Shown here piece by piece: positions 33,801 to 45,472 of a stretch of 64,000 nt of DNA (position 1 is its first letter; every line of letters starts with the position of its first letter). This DNA is from Sorghum bicolor (taxonomy: Eukaryota; Streptophyta; Magnoliopsida; Poales; Poaceae). The notes under the pieces are model-generated. The model worked only from the letters and a program-made list of their open reading frames with translations, was not told where the DNA came from and ran no database searches. Location: the NCBI RefSeq assembly GCF_000003195.3, contig NC_012873.2, positions 6,595,894 through 6,659,893 on the forward strand. Reading direction: 5' to 3'. Both the position numbers and the translations under genes were made by a program.

Positions 33801-34916
33801 TGTGGTCTCAGCTCCCTGAGCTACTTCCTTGTAAATTTTAATATTATAACAGCTGGTTTTATACTGATTATTTACCTTATTTTGTTTCAGATAGCACATC
33901 TGTAGTTGAATTGTTGTCTAGCATGAATCAACTGTCCATTAAGAATGAGAATGACTTGGTAAGTTTCTTGATATTTTGTCTATGTCTGATGTGAAGACCT
34001 TTTTCCTTGCTCGTTTCCTTATCTGTATTCCACTAGCTGCAGGACTTTCTTTTAGATGAAAACTGCAGCCTGTCAGAGATTGATGGGGATAGCGTTGGAT
34101 CACGTTTGCAGGTAAAGTTCACTGTATAACTTCAAGTAAGCTTACATGCAATTTGGACCTTGTATATTTTTCTAGTCAAGTTGAGCAATTTTTTCCATGC
34201 AATGCATTCTCCTGCTTCCACTGGATTGTCCGTTGTGTTAAGTTGTTTTTTGTAGTAGGCATGATACAGAGATGTCCGATGATCTGATCAGTGAGGGTCC
34301 TAAGGAACACATTATAAGTGTTGAGAACTGAGGCTCATATACCTCCTGCTTGCAAATTGTCTGACTAGAAGCCTTCCTTTCTTATAGGATAAAACAAGTA
34401 GGCGCAATGAGGAGTCATGTTCATTCACAAGCTCTAACAGAGAAAGTTGGGGCAGATGTTCATCTTTAGGAGCAGCCAGTGATGAATCATTCTCAGCCAA
34501 TAATAATGATAAGCAGGTGGTACATTGCTTCAATTGATTGACAATTTAGTTGAGTGGCTGATATATCTTAATCAAAGCTATTGTTTTTACTAGTTGGCTT
34601 CTTTCTAACTCTTGGCATTTACCACTTTGATATGATCAATGAAAAAAAGATTAATTATCTGATCTGGTTATTGGTCTGTGCATCATAGAATTTGACAGTG
34701 AAGGCTTTGGCTACGCCTCTAAGACAAAACCAGAGACAAAGCCAGCGGAAACCGATGGAGAAATCTAAGCAGAAGAAGATTCAAGCGTTGTGGAAGAAGA
34801 TTAAGCGCGAGAAGGTGGAGATGGGGGATAGCCTATCTTCGCGTTTGAAGATGTGCCTGGGGCAATCTCCGCGGCACAAGAGGAGTAGATCGTCTGGAGG
34901 GATTACAACTTCATAG
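27590..34916 (+). CDS. Alpha/beta-hydrolase (serine aminopeptidase S33-like), 14 exons
   Basis: Exons: 27590-27630, 30851-30932, 31048-31151, 31335-31461, 31550-31644, 31885-32008, 32421-32501, 33181-33279, 33436-33606, 33712-33799, 33891-33958, 34043-34111, 34388-34516, 34689-34916. The total is 1506 nt (501 aa) in one frame. The protein starts MIEQFVNFVIRPPR. Oxyanion-type YCHGNSG lies at about 71-77. The nucleophile elbow GRSMG has Ser144. Asp235 lies in GHGLND and His263 in DGDHNS, a complete candidate triad. From about residue 310 a Ser-rich linker leads to a strongly basic tail (KKIQALWKKIKREK, then RHKRSRSSGG), absent from minimal hydrolases and perhaps membrane- or nucleic-acid-binding. 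The substrate is unknown. Intron 2 uses a GC donor (AG|GCAAGT). Intron 1 (about 3.2 kb) spans the duplicated, broken exon 1 copy. The least certain junction is exon 10/11 (donor CATG|GTGTGG), chosen because reading on meets a TGA. Confidence 0.9.
28244..28756. mobile_element. Stowaway-like MITE inside copy B, enlarged by tandem duplication
   Basis: The left end is CTCCCTCTGTCC after TA at 28242-28243; the right end is ggacggaggggg before TA at 28757-28758. The distal 136 bp is repeated twice (28485 and 28621), each unit ending in a copy of the terminal repeat. Confidence 0.75.
29204..29621 (+). pseudogene. Duplicated hydrolase exon 1, disrupted by a MITE
   Basis: ATGATCGAGCAGTTCGTTAA repeats the true exon 1 start. 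After codon 6 the sequence is interrupted at 29224 by a MITE and resumes at 29582 with 'tcgtcatctggccgcccc' and the same GTACGCG donor. Read through the insertion, the frame runs into unrelated residues, so this copy cannot supply the normal N terminus. Two bases (tt) present in copy A near the insertion site are missing. Confidence 0.85.
29224..29578. mobile_element. 355-bp Tourist-like MITE inserted in duplicated exon 1
   Basis: Ends GGCCAGTCTCAATGG and (reverse complemented) GGCCAGTCTCAGTAG, with TAA at 29221-29223 and 29579-29581. Internal 'gtttca' and 'tgaaac' words are frequent. Its absence from copy A gives both the empty site and the order of events: duplication first, insertion second. 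Confidence 0.9.
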
Positions 34917-35337
34917 CCCTGACAAGTCTACTTGAACCACTAATTGGCCACCACAGATTCTCCCTTATTCTGACCTAATCATTACCACGCTGTAACCTAT
35001 ATAACCCTAGGTGAATATATGTTACATGACCGCAATGTAGCATGCTAGGATGCTCGGAAGCTGAAAAAGCACGCCCTTGTATCATCTCTTGTAATTGCCT
35101 GAAACAAGTGTAAGTGCCATCTCTGGCTTGCTGTTGCGTGTTATTTCCTTCCCTCACTTGCATCCTGTAGTTGGCAGTGCTGACAACGGGTTGATGGTGA
35201 AATGGAATGGGTATGGGTATTGATGGTTTCATCTTCAGCTATTTGGATGTCTTGTTATTCCATGCGGTCTAGTCGTCTAGAGGATTTGTTGGACACGATC
35301 GATTAAACTAAACTGTGGGGTTTTATTTATATGGTTT

Positions 35338-35428
35338 GTTTTATATACTTTGTAATCTCGCTTACTAAAGTAACCCAGACGATGTTTTATATACTTTGTA
35401 ATCTCGCTTACTAAGTAACCCAGACGAT
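35338..35428. repeat. 46-bp tandem duplication
   Basis: 'gttttatatactttgtaatc...cccagacgat' occurs twice at a 46-bp offset (35338 and 35384) with a one-base deletion in the second unit. Confidence 0.85.
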
Positions 35429-36139
35429 CTTGCATCGATGAAAGTTCCAGGAGGTGAACCCACAACGCCCTGATTGAGTAGGCTTCAGAAATTATGAACA
35501 CATTTTTGTTAACTCATTCCTTACAAGCACGTGATTTGCAAAATTACCAAGCGAATGCCCGTGCGGAGTGCATGCCCCCATGCCTTGTGAGCCTGGCGTG
35601 CCTCACGGCCCATAAGTCCATCCATTGCTTGCCTTCCTCTGCTGGGGACAAGCTCATTGGTGTGGTTTTAGGTTTTAGGGGGCCTGGTGGTGCTAGTCGG
35701 CGTCTGCTAGAGATGCTCTAAGGATGACGAGTAAGGCGGTGCAGGGGAGTCACCGAGCGGTTGGTGGGAGACAATCAGTCGGAAGAGCTCGTGACGGAGG
35801 CGAGGCCACGAGGGTCACATGTCTTCCTTTAATTGAGGCGGTGGGACACAACCGCTTGGAAAGAGCTCACTGTAGGAGTGAGCATTGCGTGTAGAGATAA
35901 GGGGTGTAGTTTTAAATAGATATCCATGGTTTTTCTTTAATGTAATTTAATAAACTAAATAAAAAATGAGAGAAGAAATTTTTAATTTAGTTCATTAAGT
36001 TGAACTAGAGAAAAACCACTGTTAGTTGTTTGAGCACCATCCCCATTCTTAATTGCGTGTCATTCTCCGACTGAGATTGGCGGTGCATGATGGTGGGTGC
36101 TGCTAGGTGAGGCAACGAGAGTGGAAGGCAGAGGTGGGA

Positions 36140-36221
36140 CATGCAAGGCCGAGGAAGATGACGAAATGGAACCATGGGAGCATGCAAGGCCGTGAAAGAT
36201 GACGAAATGGAACCATGGGAG
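36140..36221. repeat. 41-bp tandem duplication
   Basis: 'catgcaaggccg...accatgggag' occurs at 36140 and 36181 with two mismatches. Confidence 0.85.
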
Positions 36222-36671
36222 CAGAGAAGGCAAGAAAGAATATATAGACATGGTTGTGCGCTCCCCAGAGCACAACCCTCACACATTAACAAGCTCACAC
36301 ACGATTAGCTTATAGTAATAAAAATGGTTTTATCTCTCTAAAATTCTAATTTTATCGGCGGCTCATTCCTGATAAGCACATGATTAGCTTAATAATAAGA
36401 AATGGCTTTATTCCGGTAAAATTCACATGGCTGCCACTTGTTTTCTGATTTGCCATTTTCATTCTAGAGGAGGTGACTTATATCAAACTAAATATCCTTA
36501 AGGTACACGACCAAGCAATACTACAGCTACAAACAGATTTTAGAAGTCTATTGCTGATTGAACGGATAAAATCAAGCACGTTGATTTAACTTATACGTAC
36601 CAACTAAAAGTTTTCACGGGGTGGACCGTGGTCATTGTTGTACACTTGTAAGCAATTTTAATTTTCCAACA

Positions 36672-36898
36672 AAGGCTTTGTTTAGTTATATCCAAAATCC
36701 AAACTTTTTTAAGATTCTCTGTCATATCGAATCTTGCGGTACATGTATGGAACACTAAATATAAATAAAAAATAACTAATTGCATAGTTTGTCTATAACT
36801 TACGAGACGAATTTTTTGAGCCTAGTTAGTCTATAATTGAACAATAATTGTCAAATACAAGCGAAAGTGTTACAGTACCCAAAAACTTTTCACAGGCC
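36672..36898. mobile_element. Tourist-like MITE (GGCCTTGTTTAGTT family), diverged ends
   Basis: The left end is aaggctttgtttagtta; the right end is cccaaaaacttttcacaggcc. The body matches the family (tctgtcatatcgaatcttg, gcctagttagtctataattg). No clean target-site duplication. Confidence 0.7.
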
Positions 36899-38571
36899 AA
36901 AGTTAGTAGGTGTAGGCATAGCACTACTCAAGAGCCCAGTCTCGATCTCAAGCTTACCCATCCATGGTGAAGGTGGTGGCGAGGTAGAATGCGAGTGGCA
37001 AAATCCATGGTCTTCTTCGTTTGGCGGTTGATAAAATTATTGCTATATTTTTGTTTCTCAAAAGAATCCCAACTTCTTTGTATGATTTTACTAAAGATGA
37101 GCAACGTACCGCCCTAGCCCGGCATGGCATGGGCCCGTGCTAGGCACGGCCTAATAGGGGCACGGGCCCGTAGGGCACTAGGGCCTGCGTGCCACCGGGC
37201 CGTGCCTCCATAGGCCACCGTGCTTGCCTGATGGCCCAGGCACGGCACGTGGATCGATTTTTGAGCTGGACCGGTCCAAAAAAGTACGAGGCCCAATAGT
37301 CCATCGGGCCGGTCCATGGCCCGCTATATAAAAAACACCAAATTTAATACAAAATTCAACAAAGTATAAGTAAATAACATTCAAGTCACAGACCTTGATA
37401 CTTCACAATTCACATAACACAATATACTCACAGATCATATTTCACATGCCAAAAGTCACAAATTAATTTCACAAAGTCATAGAATTTGATACTTCAAGTT
37501 ACCAGGCCGACACCGTGCCGGCTGTTAAAAGCGGGCTGAGCTGTGCCGCCCGGCGGGCCGAGGGGTCGGTCCAAGCACGGCCTGCTACGTGCTTCGGGCC
37601 GGCATGGGCACGGTTGGGATCGAATCGTGCCGGGCCAAATCATTGTGCTTTGGGCCATGCCTTTGACCCGCAGACTGCATGTGCTCAAAGGATAAAAAGG
37701 CTTGATTCCACGATTTACAAAGTTTTTTTTAGTTTTATAATGTATTAATTAATATAATATGATCAATAACATATTAATTAATATAATACGATCTTACTTG
37801 AAGATCTCCATTGATTTGATTTTAGATTATACCATTTTGACAATTTCTCTTACAAAGAGGATTTTCAGCCGTATTTACGAGAGTTCAACGCTCAACCATC
37901 CATTGTTACATTTCAGTCTTCATCAGCTAGTAGGAGAACCTTTCAAAAAGCACAAAATTAAGGGATCGAACGAAACTAATGAACATGCTAAGGGCAAAAC
38001 CTATTAGTATATAACCACCCAGCCTTGATGAAACTTTCCATTGTCGTAGTCATCAAATAGTATTGCCCCCTTTAAATTATGACTTTCTTAGTTTCTTTTG
38101 AAGTATATATTACGATCGTGAAAATTAGATAACCTTGCCTACTACTAGTCCCCGTTGTTAGGCTTCACACTAAGCTAGATTCAAATTAGATATGAGTTGC
38201 ACATCCTTTCAATGCATCTTTTTGCTTTTTTTTTACTTATTATTAGCTGCCCTAGTCAATGAGATGTGTTGCGTTGAAAGAAATAGCAAATCATTAACTG
38301 AGAGCGACATGTAGCATGATAGTATATTTTCTTAATTCTAGATGTTCAAAACATAAATATAATCTGTTCATTTTAAATTATAGACCACTATATAGTTTTG
38401 CCCTTACTAACTAAATTTATTGAGAAATAAACCAACATTTGTAAGATATTCTTCTTGAAATGAAAAATTTCCTGGTGATAGCACATTTTATTTGAACTTG
38501 TAAGTGTCGACAATTTTATCTTTCTCAAAACTCTGTCAAAATTTTGAAACAAAAATTTGTATATTACTTTA

Positions 38572-38799
38572 CACTATATCACAGCCAAACTATAGCGACT
38601 CCAAATTAGTCGCTATAAGCCGTTATAGCAACCAATGATCAGTCGCTGTAACGTTATAGCGACCAATGTATTAAGTCGTTGTAAGTGGTGTCGCTATAAA
38701 TTTATAGCGACCGATAGAGTTTATAACGACTGATGATGGAACACTAATATTTATAGTGACTTATACATAAGTCTATAGCAACCGATAGGGTTTATAGTG
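38572..38799. repeat. Array of TATAGCGAC / GTCGCTATA motifs, possible small CACTA-type element
   Basis: About nine copies of ATAGCGAC-like words occur in both orientations within 230 bp. The block begins CACTATA and ends TATAGTG. Inverted subterminal words with CACTA-like ends suggest a small non-autonomous CACTA element, but flanks show no 3-bp duplication. Confidence 0.45.
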
Positions 38800-39099
38800 C
38801 ACCACGTTCACTTAGCTGTTAGCTTTATCCTAACATATGATTGTACTATTTGTTAATCAAAACATAAATACACGCGGGCCTCATATATGTGCCTGCTAGT
38901 GGGCTCTCGTACGTACAGTACGTCGTGACACAGACCGGGCTAGATTCATTCAAAAAATAAAAAAACACAGACCGGGCTTTTCTTGTTATAACAAAAACAT
39001 ATAAAATGACAATTTTTGGAATTTCACGTTATCGTTGAGCTTTGCTGACGTCAGCAGCAGCAGCGGCAGCAGGAGGTAGCAGGAGGAACGCGAGTTGGC

Positions 39100-39430
39100 G
39101 CGCGGCGGGAGTTTCGCGCGCCCGCGCGCATGCGTTACACCGGGCATCTGCTCTTCGTGGGCTGCCCACCGCCCTCGGCGCCGGACACGCACGCCTCTGC
39201 TTCTCCTCGCTCTCCATCCCCATCCACCACCAGATCCCCGCGAGCGCAGCCTCTCCTTCTCCTTCTCCTCCCCCTCCCCTCCCACCGCATGCGCAACCCG
39301 CGCCTCCCTTCCCGGTCCCTTCCTCCCTCCACCACCCGCCCGCAGGCGCGCGTCCCCTGTCGATCGTCGCCCCTCGTCCCTGCCGGTGGAGTGAGTGCTG
39401 GAGATCCATCCGGAGGTGGATTTCTCCTCG
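39100..39430 (+). other. 5' leader exon of the CML22-like gene
   Basis: This GC- and pyrimidine-rich stretch ends in CTCG|GTAAGG (donor at 39431). The downstream acceptor CTCCAG|GG lies at 40008/40009, just before the coding start at 40060. None of the three frames through this exon joins a convincing upstream start to the EF-hand frame, so it is read as 5' UTR. The transcription start is not defined. Confidence 0.55.
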
Positions 39431-40059
39431 GTAAGGATGCTATCCAACTCTCCTCGGCCCTGCGTGCTGTTGCGCCCTTTTGTGACCTGAAAGAGGTCGT
39501 TCCTTTTGTGCCACGCGCGCGCGGAATATTGATCGTTTCGCTCTGAATTGTTTCCTCACGTTAAAATTCAGTTAAATCCTTCAGTTTCGTTTGAGTGCGA
39601 TTTCTGGTGAAATGTCAGACATCATATATGGTTTTTGCCGCTATCAGTGCTGCTGTTCTTTTTTTTTTGGTACAGTATGTTAGTACAAACAGTACATGTT
39701 TTGTAATTTTTTTTTATGATTTCAATGCATGCTGCTTCCATCGTTACCTGCTTTCCACTGAATTTGTTTGACGATACTTTATAAGTTAAAGTTACTATGA
39801 AAATAACTTGTTACATTTGTGAGGACAGTATCATGGTTCTTATTTCATTTCTTGATCTAAAGAATGTCTGCCAAGCTGTCTTTTATAGTTTTTGAGGTCA
39901 GTGCCTTTCATTGTGGTGGCACTGGCTTAGTGCCCCCTATCCTTAGTTCGTCTCAAACCTAGGTTAGTGGATATTGCTAATTTCTCACCATGGCGTTTAC
40001 GTCTCCAGGGCCCAGGCAAGGAGGTTTTGGCACCATACAAGATCGTCAAAATTGAGGAA

Positions 40060-42992
40060 ATGGGAGGTGTAATGAGTGGTGACTCGCCAAGGCACAGCTC
40101 ACCGGCATCGAAGTTAGAGAAGAAGATGGTTGAAGCCATGAAGCAGAGAGCATTAAAAGGAACCTCTATGAAATCATTCAATAGTGTCATCATGAAATTT
40201 CCTAAAATCGACGAGAATTTGAGAAACTGCAGGACTATCTTTCAGCAATTTGGTGAGCTTTACCCTCTATCTAAACCAGCATTGTGGTACCATGTTATTT
40301 AAAGGTCAAAACTTGACATAAAACTGGATGTACAGTTCAAATATGTAAATTTAATCAGAGGCAGCCCCCTGAATAAGTTATTAACTTTGGGTAGTCTTTA
40401 TTCTACAATATTATTTTTGAATTATAGTGACGCTCAGAGTTATTTTTACTTCATCTAATGTATAACTACAGGACAAAACTAGCATGAACAAATTGTTTTG
40501 AGTCGATCTGAATGAAATGGTGTCCCACCTATTTTAATCAAATGAAAATGAAAAGATTTTTTTTTCAAAGAGTAGTGCTCCACGTAGAACATATTCTTCC
40601 AATTCTAGTGCAACCACACCATGCATGGGCACGGCGGACTGGGTTTATAGGAACAAAGTCTCCTGCTGCCTTTGGTCTAGTGAGTTCAGATAAATGTTGC
40701 GTGCACATGGCAGTTCCGTTTCTCCAAATTTACCATGGGATCCTGTCCATTGCAATGCATTATGCCAAGGAGTGAATTCAGGCGAAATCCACCAGATGAA
40801 ACCTTTTTTTTCTGAAAGAAATCCAGCAGATGAAACTTAACACATCTCTTCTTGGTTATGGCTCTTTTTGGCATAGTTAGGGAAAATGCACCTGCAAATT
40901 TGAACCAATTAAAATTGAAATATTTGAGTCCCATTTTACTTGCTTTCAAGCCTCGACATGCTTTGGCACCAATATGATGTGAGGAATTTGTTGTCATCTG
41001 CTTGAACTGGCCCAGAATCCAGACTTGCCCTGTCTAATGAAATGTGAAGACTGACCACAATTGTCTTTCATTCAGGTGTTTCATCAAACCTTTTTTTTTA
41101 TGTTCTGACAAATGTTGTTTTGTATTTATGCAGATGAAGATTCCAATGGTGAAATAGATCAACTGGAACTCAAGCATTGTTTCCAAAAGTTAGGCATCGA
41201 ATCAACCGATGAGGAGATAAAAGCTCTGTTTCAGGCATGTGACATTTATGAACACATGGGCATGAAGTTCAATGAGTTTATCGTCTTCCTGTGTCTTGTT
41301 TATCTTCTAAATGATCCTGCAGTGTCTGAAGCAGTATCCTTGACACAGTACAAAAATACTTCAAAGTTCACTTTGTCTCTTTCTTTAGTGCAGGAAATCC
41401 ACATAATGCGGCCATTTTTTTAAAAAAAAATTATCCAAAGTCTGATTCTTTCTCTATCTCTATGGCAAACTAAGATATTAAACTTGTGGTATGTGTTTAC
41501 CTGAGAATTAGAACTAACCATGATATACTACTTACTTTGTTGCATCCAGTAAGGCATATTAGTAGATCACATCAAGTTTTTCTGTGAGGTTTCAAAAGAA
41601 TTTTAATAGATAAAAACAACTTATTGAACTCTCTGGTTTGAATATTTTGTATGACGTCATATAAGGAGGATACATTAGAGTATTAGACATGCCTCAGGTT
41701 GAGATCATATTTCTTTTTTTGTTTATTCTGTCCCTTTGGATATTGCTTATGTCCTTGACATGCTGCTTTAGAGAAAAAGAATGGGATTAGGTAACCTTGA
41801 ACCAACATTTGAGACATTGGTCGAGTCATTTGTCTTCTTGGACAAGAACAAAGATGGGTATGTCAGTAAAAGTGAGATGATACAAGCAATAAATGAGACC
41901 ATTGGAGGAGAGCGCTCTTCTGGGCGCATAGGCGTGAAAAGATTTGGTGAGTTATCTCCTGGCACCATCATCCACACTCCCTAATTTCTACTGTATTAGC
42001 TTCTCAATAAAAAGGTCAGTTGGTTTTCACTAATATATTGGTATGCCACTACTTGTCAGTCCTCTTTTCTTTAGACACCATTGCTTGTTCTTGAGATATC
42101 AATTATGTGAATACCTTCTTTCCTTGGTGTGGCTGGATAGTTCTTTACTCGTTTTCAGAGCACGGTAAGTAGCTTTTGTAGGCTACAACTATTCATAGGA
42201 TGTTCTTTTCCCTTTTTTTCAGCTGTGATAGAAGGTCATCTATTTTCAAGTCCCATGTTTTCAACACTTTTATTATTTAGGAATCAATGAAAACTCCCAA
42301 CTCTGAAGATTGATGCTTACATTTGGAAGATTTTTTTTTTCTGTTAATTCAGGAACCTTTGGGTTCAGAATCCATTGATGAAAATGCTTACTCCAAACTA
42401 ATTGCCATAATCATCCTATGTTGGTGCACCATTGCTTTCTTTGTCACGTTTTCTAGGAACACCATTGCCTTTTGGTTGAGAAAACAGCGATGCCATACCT
42501 TCTTTCCTTGGTCTGGATAAGCAGTTCGTTCTCTCTTTTTTTTTGAGGCCAAGGGTAGGTTGGTTATGTAGGTTAAAACTGTTCGTATGTTTTCTTTTTC
42601 CTTTTCCTTTTAACCTGTGATGATAACCAAAGACAGGCATGCATTTTGATAAAAAATGAACTACGATCAGGTTTCAAGCTTTCAGAAAACTTATTTTTCT
42701 GTTTTAGTCCCAAGGTCACCACTCTGAAGATGCATATTATTACATTTGGAAATTTCCCCTTTCAGCTTAGGATTCAGCATTGATTGATGAAAAGACTTTA
42801 GCCCGGTCCAGTCACTGTTGTTACCTGTTCATATGTTTCTTTGCCCTGATATTTGCTCCTTTGGTGAACGCAGAGGAAATGGATTGGGACAAGAATGGAA
42901 CAGTGACCTTCAAGGAATTCCTTTTCGCTTTTACTCGCTGGGTGGGGATCGATAATGAAGACGACGACGAGGACGATGAAGAAGCAGCATGA
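40060..42992 (+). CDS. EF-hand calcium-binding protein, CML22-like
   Basis: Coding exons: 40060-40252, 41134-41333, 41772-41946 and 42874-42992 (687 nt, 228 aa). The closing exon ends in an acidic tail (DNEDDDEDDEEAA). The protein carries four EF-hand loops. Loop 1 is DEDSNGEIDQLE (65-76), loop 3 is DKNKDGYVSKSE (155-166) and loop 4 is DWDKNGTVTFKE (193-204); all are canonical. Loop 2, DIYEHMGMKFNE (101-112), lacks acidic or Asn ligands at positions 3 and 5 and is probably inactive. The segment KLEKKMVEAMKQRA...SFNSVIMKFPKIDE before loop 1 and the total length match Arabidopsis CML22 (about 229 aa). Expected role: calcium sensor; targets unknown. The start ATG is the first in exon 2 that fits the family length. 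Intron 3 (41947-42873) contains a diverged internal duplication. Confidence 0.9.
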
Positions 42993-43532
42993 GTGTGTCA
43001 ACTGAAGATTATTAGGCGTTCTGAATTGGCCAAGTCAGCCCCTCAGGAGGCCTCCAGCAGCTTCCTCCTGCCGCAGATCAGAAGTAGTAGCTCATGTTCT
43101 GTGTGACAACTGCCAAGCCGATGATAGATGTTTATGTTCGTATAAATAGAATGAACACTAGTCGTGTTAAAGAAAATTTGCTGATAAAAAGTTACCCCGG
43201 TCAGATGCTGTTCAGTTAGGTTACCTTGTCATTAAAAAGTACGTATTTGCACTGTGCTTGAAAATGTAAAATTGTGAATTGCAGTAAAATGCTCTTTACT
43301 TCGAAGTTGGTTGTCTGCTTCTTCTGTTCATTTTGTGGAAACACATGCCCATGCCCATGCCCATTAATTTTGCAGGACGGCTGACAACAATGCCTACCTT
43401 TAAATGGAACTTTGGTCCCTGTGAATACAAGCTTGGAGTCGCCGCTTAGCAAAGGCGATTGAATGCAGGAACCTAAGTTTGCTTGTAGTTGTGACAAGAA
43501 TTTACCGCCACCGCGAGCGTCTCGACAGTGAG

Positions 43533-43757
43533 ATGGCCATCACCGTCATCGACGGCGGGGCGAGGGTCAGGTTCGACTCGATCTTGGAGTTGGTGCTCTG
43601 GGTGTACGTGCTTCCTTTCGTCGTCGGCATGTGCATCGGCGGCCTCGCCACCCTGATGTACCCTGCCGTTGGAGACCTACTCATCTACGCCGTCGTCGCC
43701 ACCGTCCGTCTGCTCAAGTCGCTGCTTCTTGTCCCTGCGGCCTTGGGCGTCGCCTGA
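43533..43757 (+). CDS. Small membrane protein (74 aa)
   Basis: A single ORF from the first ATG (43533) to TGA, 541 bp after the CML22-like stop. The sequence starts MAITVIDGGARVRFDS. It has two hydrophobic stretches, about residues 17-43 (ILELVLWVYVLPFVVGMCI) and 48-71 (DLLIYAVVATVRLLKSLLLV). The GC-rich coding part sits in AT-richer flanks, and a (CTT)n tract follows the stop, as in many plant 3' UTRs. Family not recognised. It resembles the protein at 63730 around VLW..LP and P(V/A)(A/G)D. Likely a real small gene, but short length limits confidence. Confidence 0.6.
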   Translation: MAITVIDGGARVRFDSILELVLWVYVLPFVVGMCIGGLATLMYPAVGDLLIYAVVATVRLLKSLLLVPAALGVA

Positions 43758-43769
43758 TCATCATGATGA

Positions 43770-43802
43770 GTCTTCTTCTTCTTCTTCTTCTTCTTCTTCT
43801 TG
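43770..43802 (+). repeat. CTT microsatellite
   Basis: About ten CTT units lie 13 bp after the stop codon of the 74-aa gene. Confidence 0.9.
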
Positions 43803-45472
43803 GTGTTTCCAACTCTACCACAGTAGTATCTGGTATCTGCAGTTTCAGTAGGTTACAAGACTGGTTTTAATTTCCAATGTATGTATTTCTCGCGTTTTTT
43901 TTTGTTTTGTGGACAATCGTGAACCATGCGTAGCAGCCTGAAAAGAGCATGATCATCCATGCATTCCTCACTTGCCTTAAATTGTCAAAACCAGTGACCT
44001 CGATGAGTTAGAGAAAAAGTGAAAGAAATAAAGCAGCACATATGCTCTGGTGTCTTTCTGATCATGGCTGTATATGCGCTCTTGTTTCAGATGGGAATAT
44101 GGGATGAACACAAGCCTCATTTGCTCTGCTTCCGGTTGTGGCAAGGAATTCATTAAAGAAACATTGTTGCATTGGCGAGAATAGATTCTCGCTGTTGGGT
44201 CGCAGAAAATCTGAGAATTTGTTACTTGTGACTAGCTACGCCCATTGGTCGACCGTTTATCCCATTTAATTGACCGCGTAGTTTGTTTTAAGTGGTCGTA
44301 TGTGTAGTCGGGATAAACGCTAAATGTTAGGTGTCAACTATTTACCGTTTAGCGTTTTGAAGGGTAATTCAAATACTTTTTGTTCAGATTCTATATGATC
44401 CTGACTAATTACTGCTTTGTTTGGAGATTTTCATCACTAATCATGTTTGCAAAAATCAATTAGTTACCACTTGAGCATCTTTTCAAAGAATTATAGTTTC
44501 AGTAGCCCACAGTTTTTTTTTGTTGTTCAAACATCAAATTTTCAAATACTACAGTTAAAAAAAAATCAATTTACTATACCAGCCTCACATTTATTTCTGA
44601 AATCAAGGGTAAAGTAAACTAAAAATCACATAACCAAAATTGTTTGCTAATTACTACTTGAGCGTCATCTATCTGCTACAGGATAACCTTTTGTTTTGGC
44701 TAGAAAAAAAAATCTTAATTTGCAAGAATAAAGTCATCAAACACCATATGAGTAGTAAAACATACCACTACTTTTTGGAAATTTCTACTTGATTATGAGT
44801 TTTCACTGATGCACATAAAAAAAAGAATAAAATGGTATTGTTTTACTGGTATGGTATTCTAATTTTTTTTTTGAAAGGAGCTACGGAGGGGAGCGATTCG
44901 CCACCTGGATTTCATTAAATTCAAAGAGAGTTCCAAATACAAAGCACAAATCAAGAGATAGTCGAGCCCTAATTTAGATATATACTCTCTCCGGGTAGTC
45001 TTATAAGACAAACGCGGAAAAAAGATTCAAACTTCACAACCTTCAACCAATAATTTAGTGAACAATTTTGAACTATTGTAATACAAACTTGACATGATTA
45101 GATTTATGATCAAATATAGTGTCTAATGATCATAATTTTATTTTATAATCATAAAAATTATAATGTAGAATAAATAAACGGTTCATTTGTACCATACCAT
45201 ATTTAACTACGTCTTATAAAACTGCCCCGATCGAGGAAGCAAGACACAAGAGGGGCAAATAAGCATGTCAACGGTTGCAAGTGCTTTGCCAAAACAAAAC
45301 ACAAAGGTTTGTGTTATGAATAGACACGGTTCAACTATGTTTATATCTTTTTCCATGTATATGTATATGTATAGTATTATTTATTTATAGAAATCATTTG
45401 AATTGCAACTTTGAGCTATTAAAATTACCTATCGAGCGAGAACAGCGCCGCCGCCGCCGCGGTACGTGATCG
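43803..45472. other. Intergenic AT-rich region with one Stowaway-like MITE
   Basis: No exon found. The only element named is the MITE at 44985-45236. The last 60 bp before 45473 turns GC-rich (gccgccgccgcgg), the start of the next gene's leader. Confidence 0.6.
44985..45236. mobile_element. Stowaway-like MITE
   Basis: The left end is CTCTCTCCGGGTAGTCTTAT after TA at 44983-44984. The right end is 'cgtcttataaaactgccccg', the matching inverted terminal with its last bases decayed. Size and AT-rich body fit Stowaway. Confidence 0.7.

Larger units (their letters stand above)
34917..39099. other. Intergenic region with short tandem duplications and repeat relics
   Basis: The first few hundred bases are the hydrolase 3' UTR. 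Then come a 46-bp tandem duplication (35338-35428), a 41-bp tandem duplication (36140-36221), a MITE (36672-36898), two patches of gggcc/gcacgg-rich sequence (37090-37320 and 37505-37680) that look like decayed DNA-element ends, and a TATAGCGAC motif array (38572-38799). No coding exon recognised. Confidence 0.55.

Noticed and set aside
37090..37680. GC-rich gggccg/gcacgg patches as a protein-coding gene
   Set aside because: The frames are short and made of repeated words; more likely decayed DNA-element ends, which I could not delimit.
39042..39546. Overlapping long ORFs on both strands around the CML22-like leader
   Set aside because: They are low-complexity Pro/Arg/Ser translations of a pyrimidine-rich 5' UTR; none joins in frame to the EF-hand exons with a good start.
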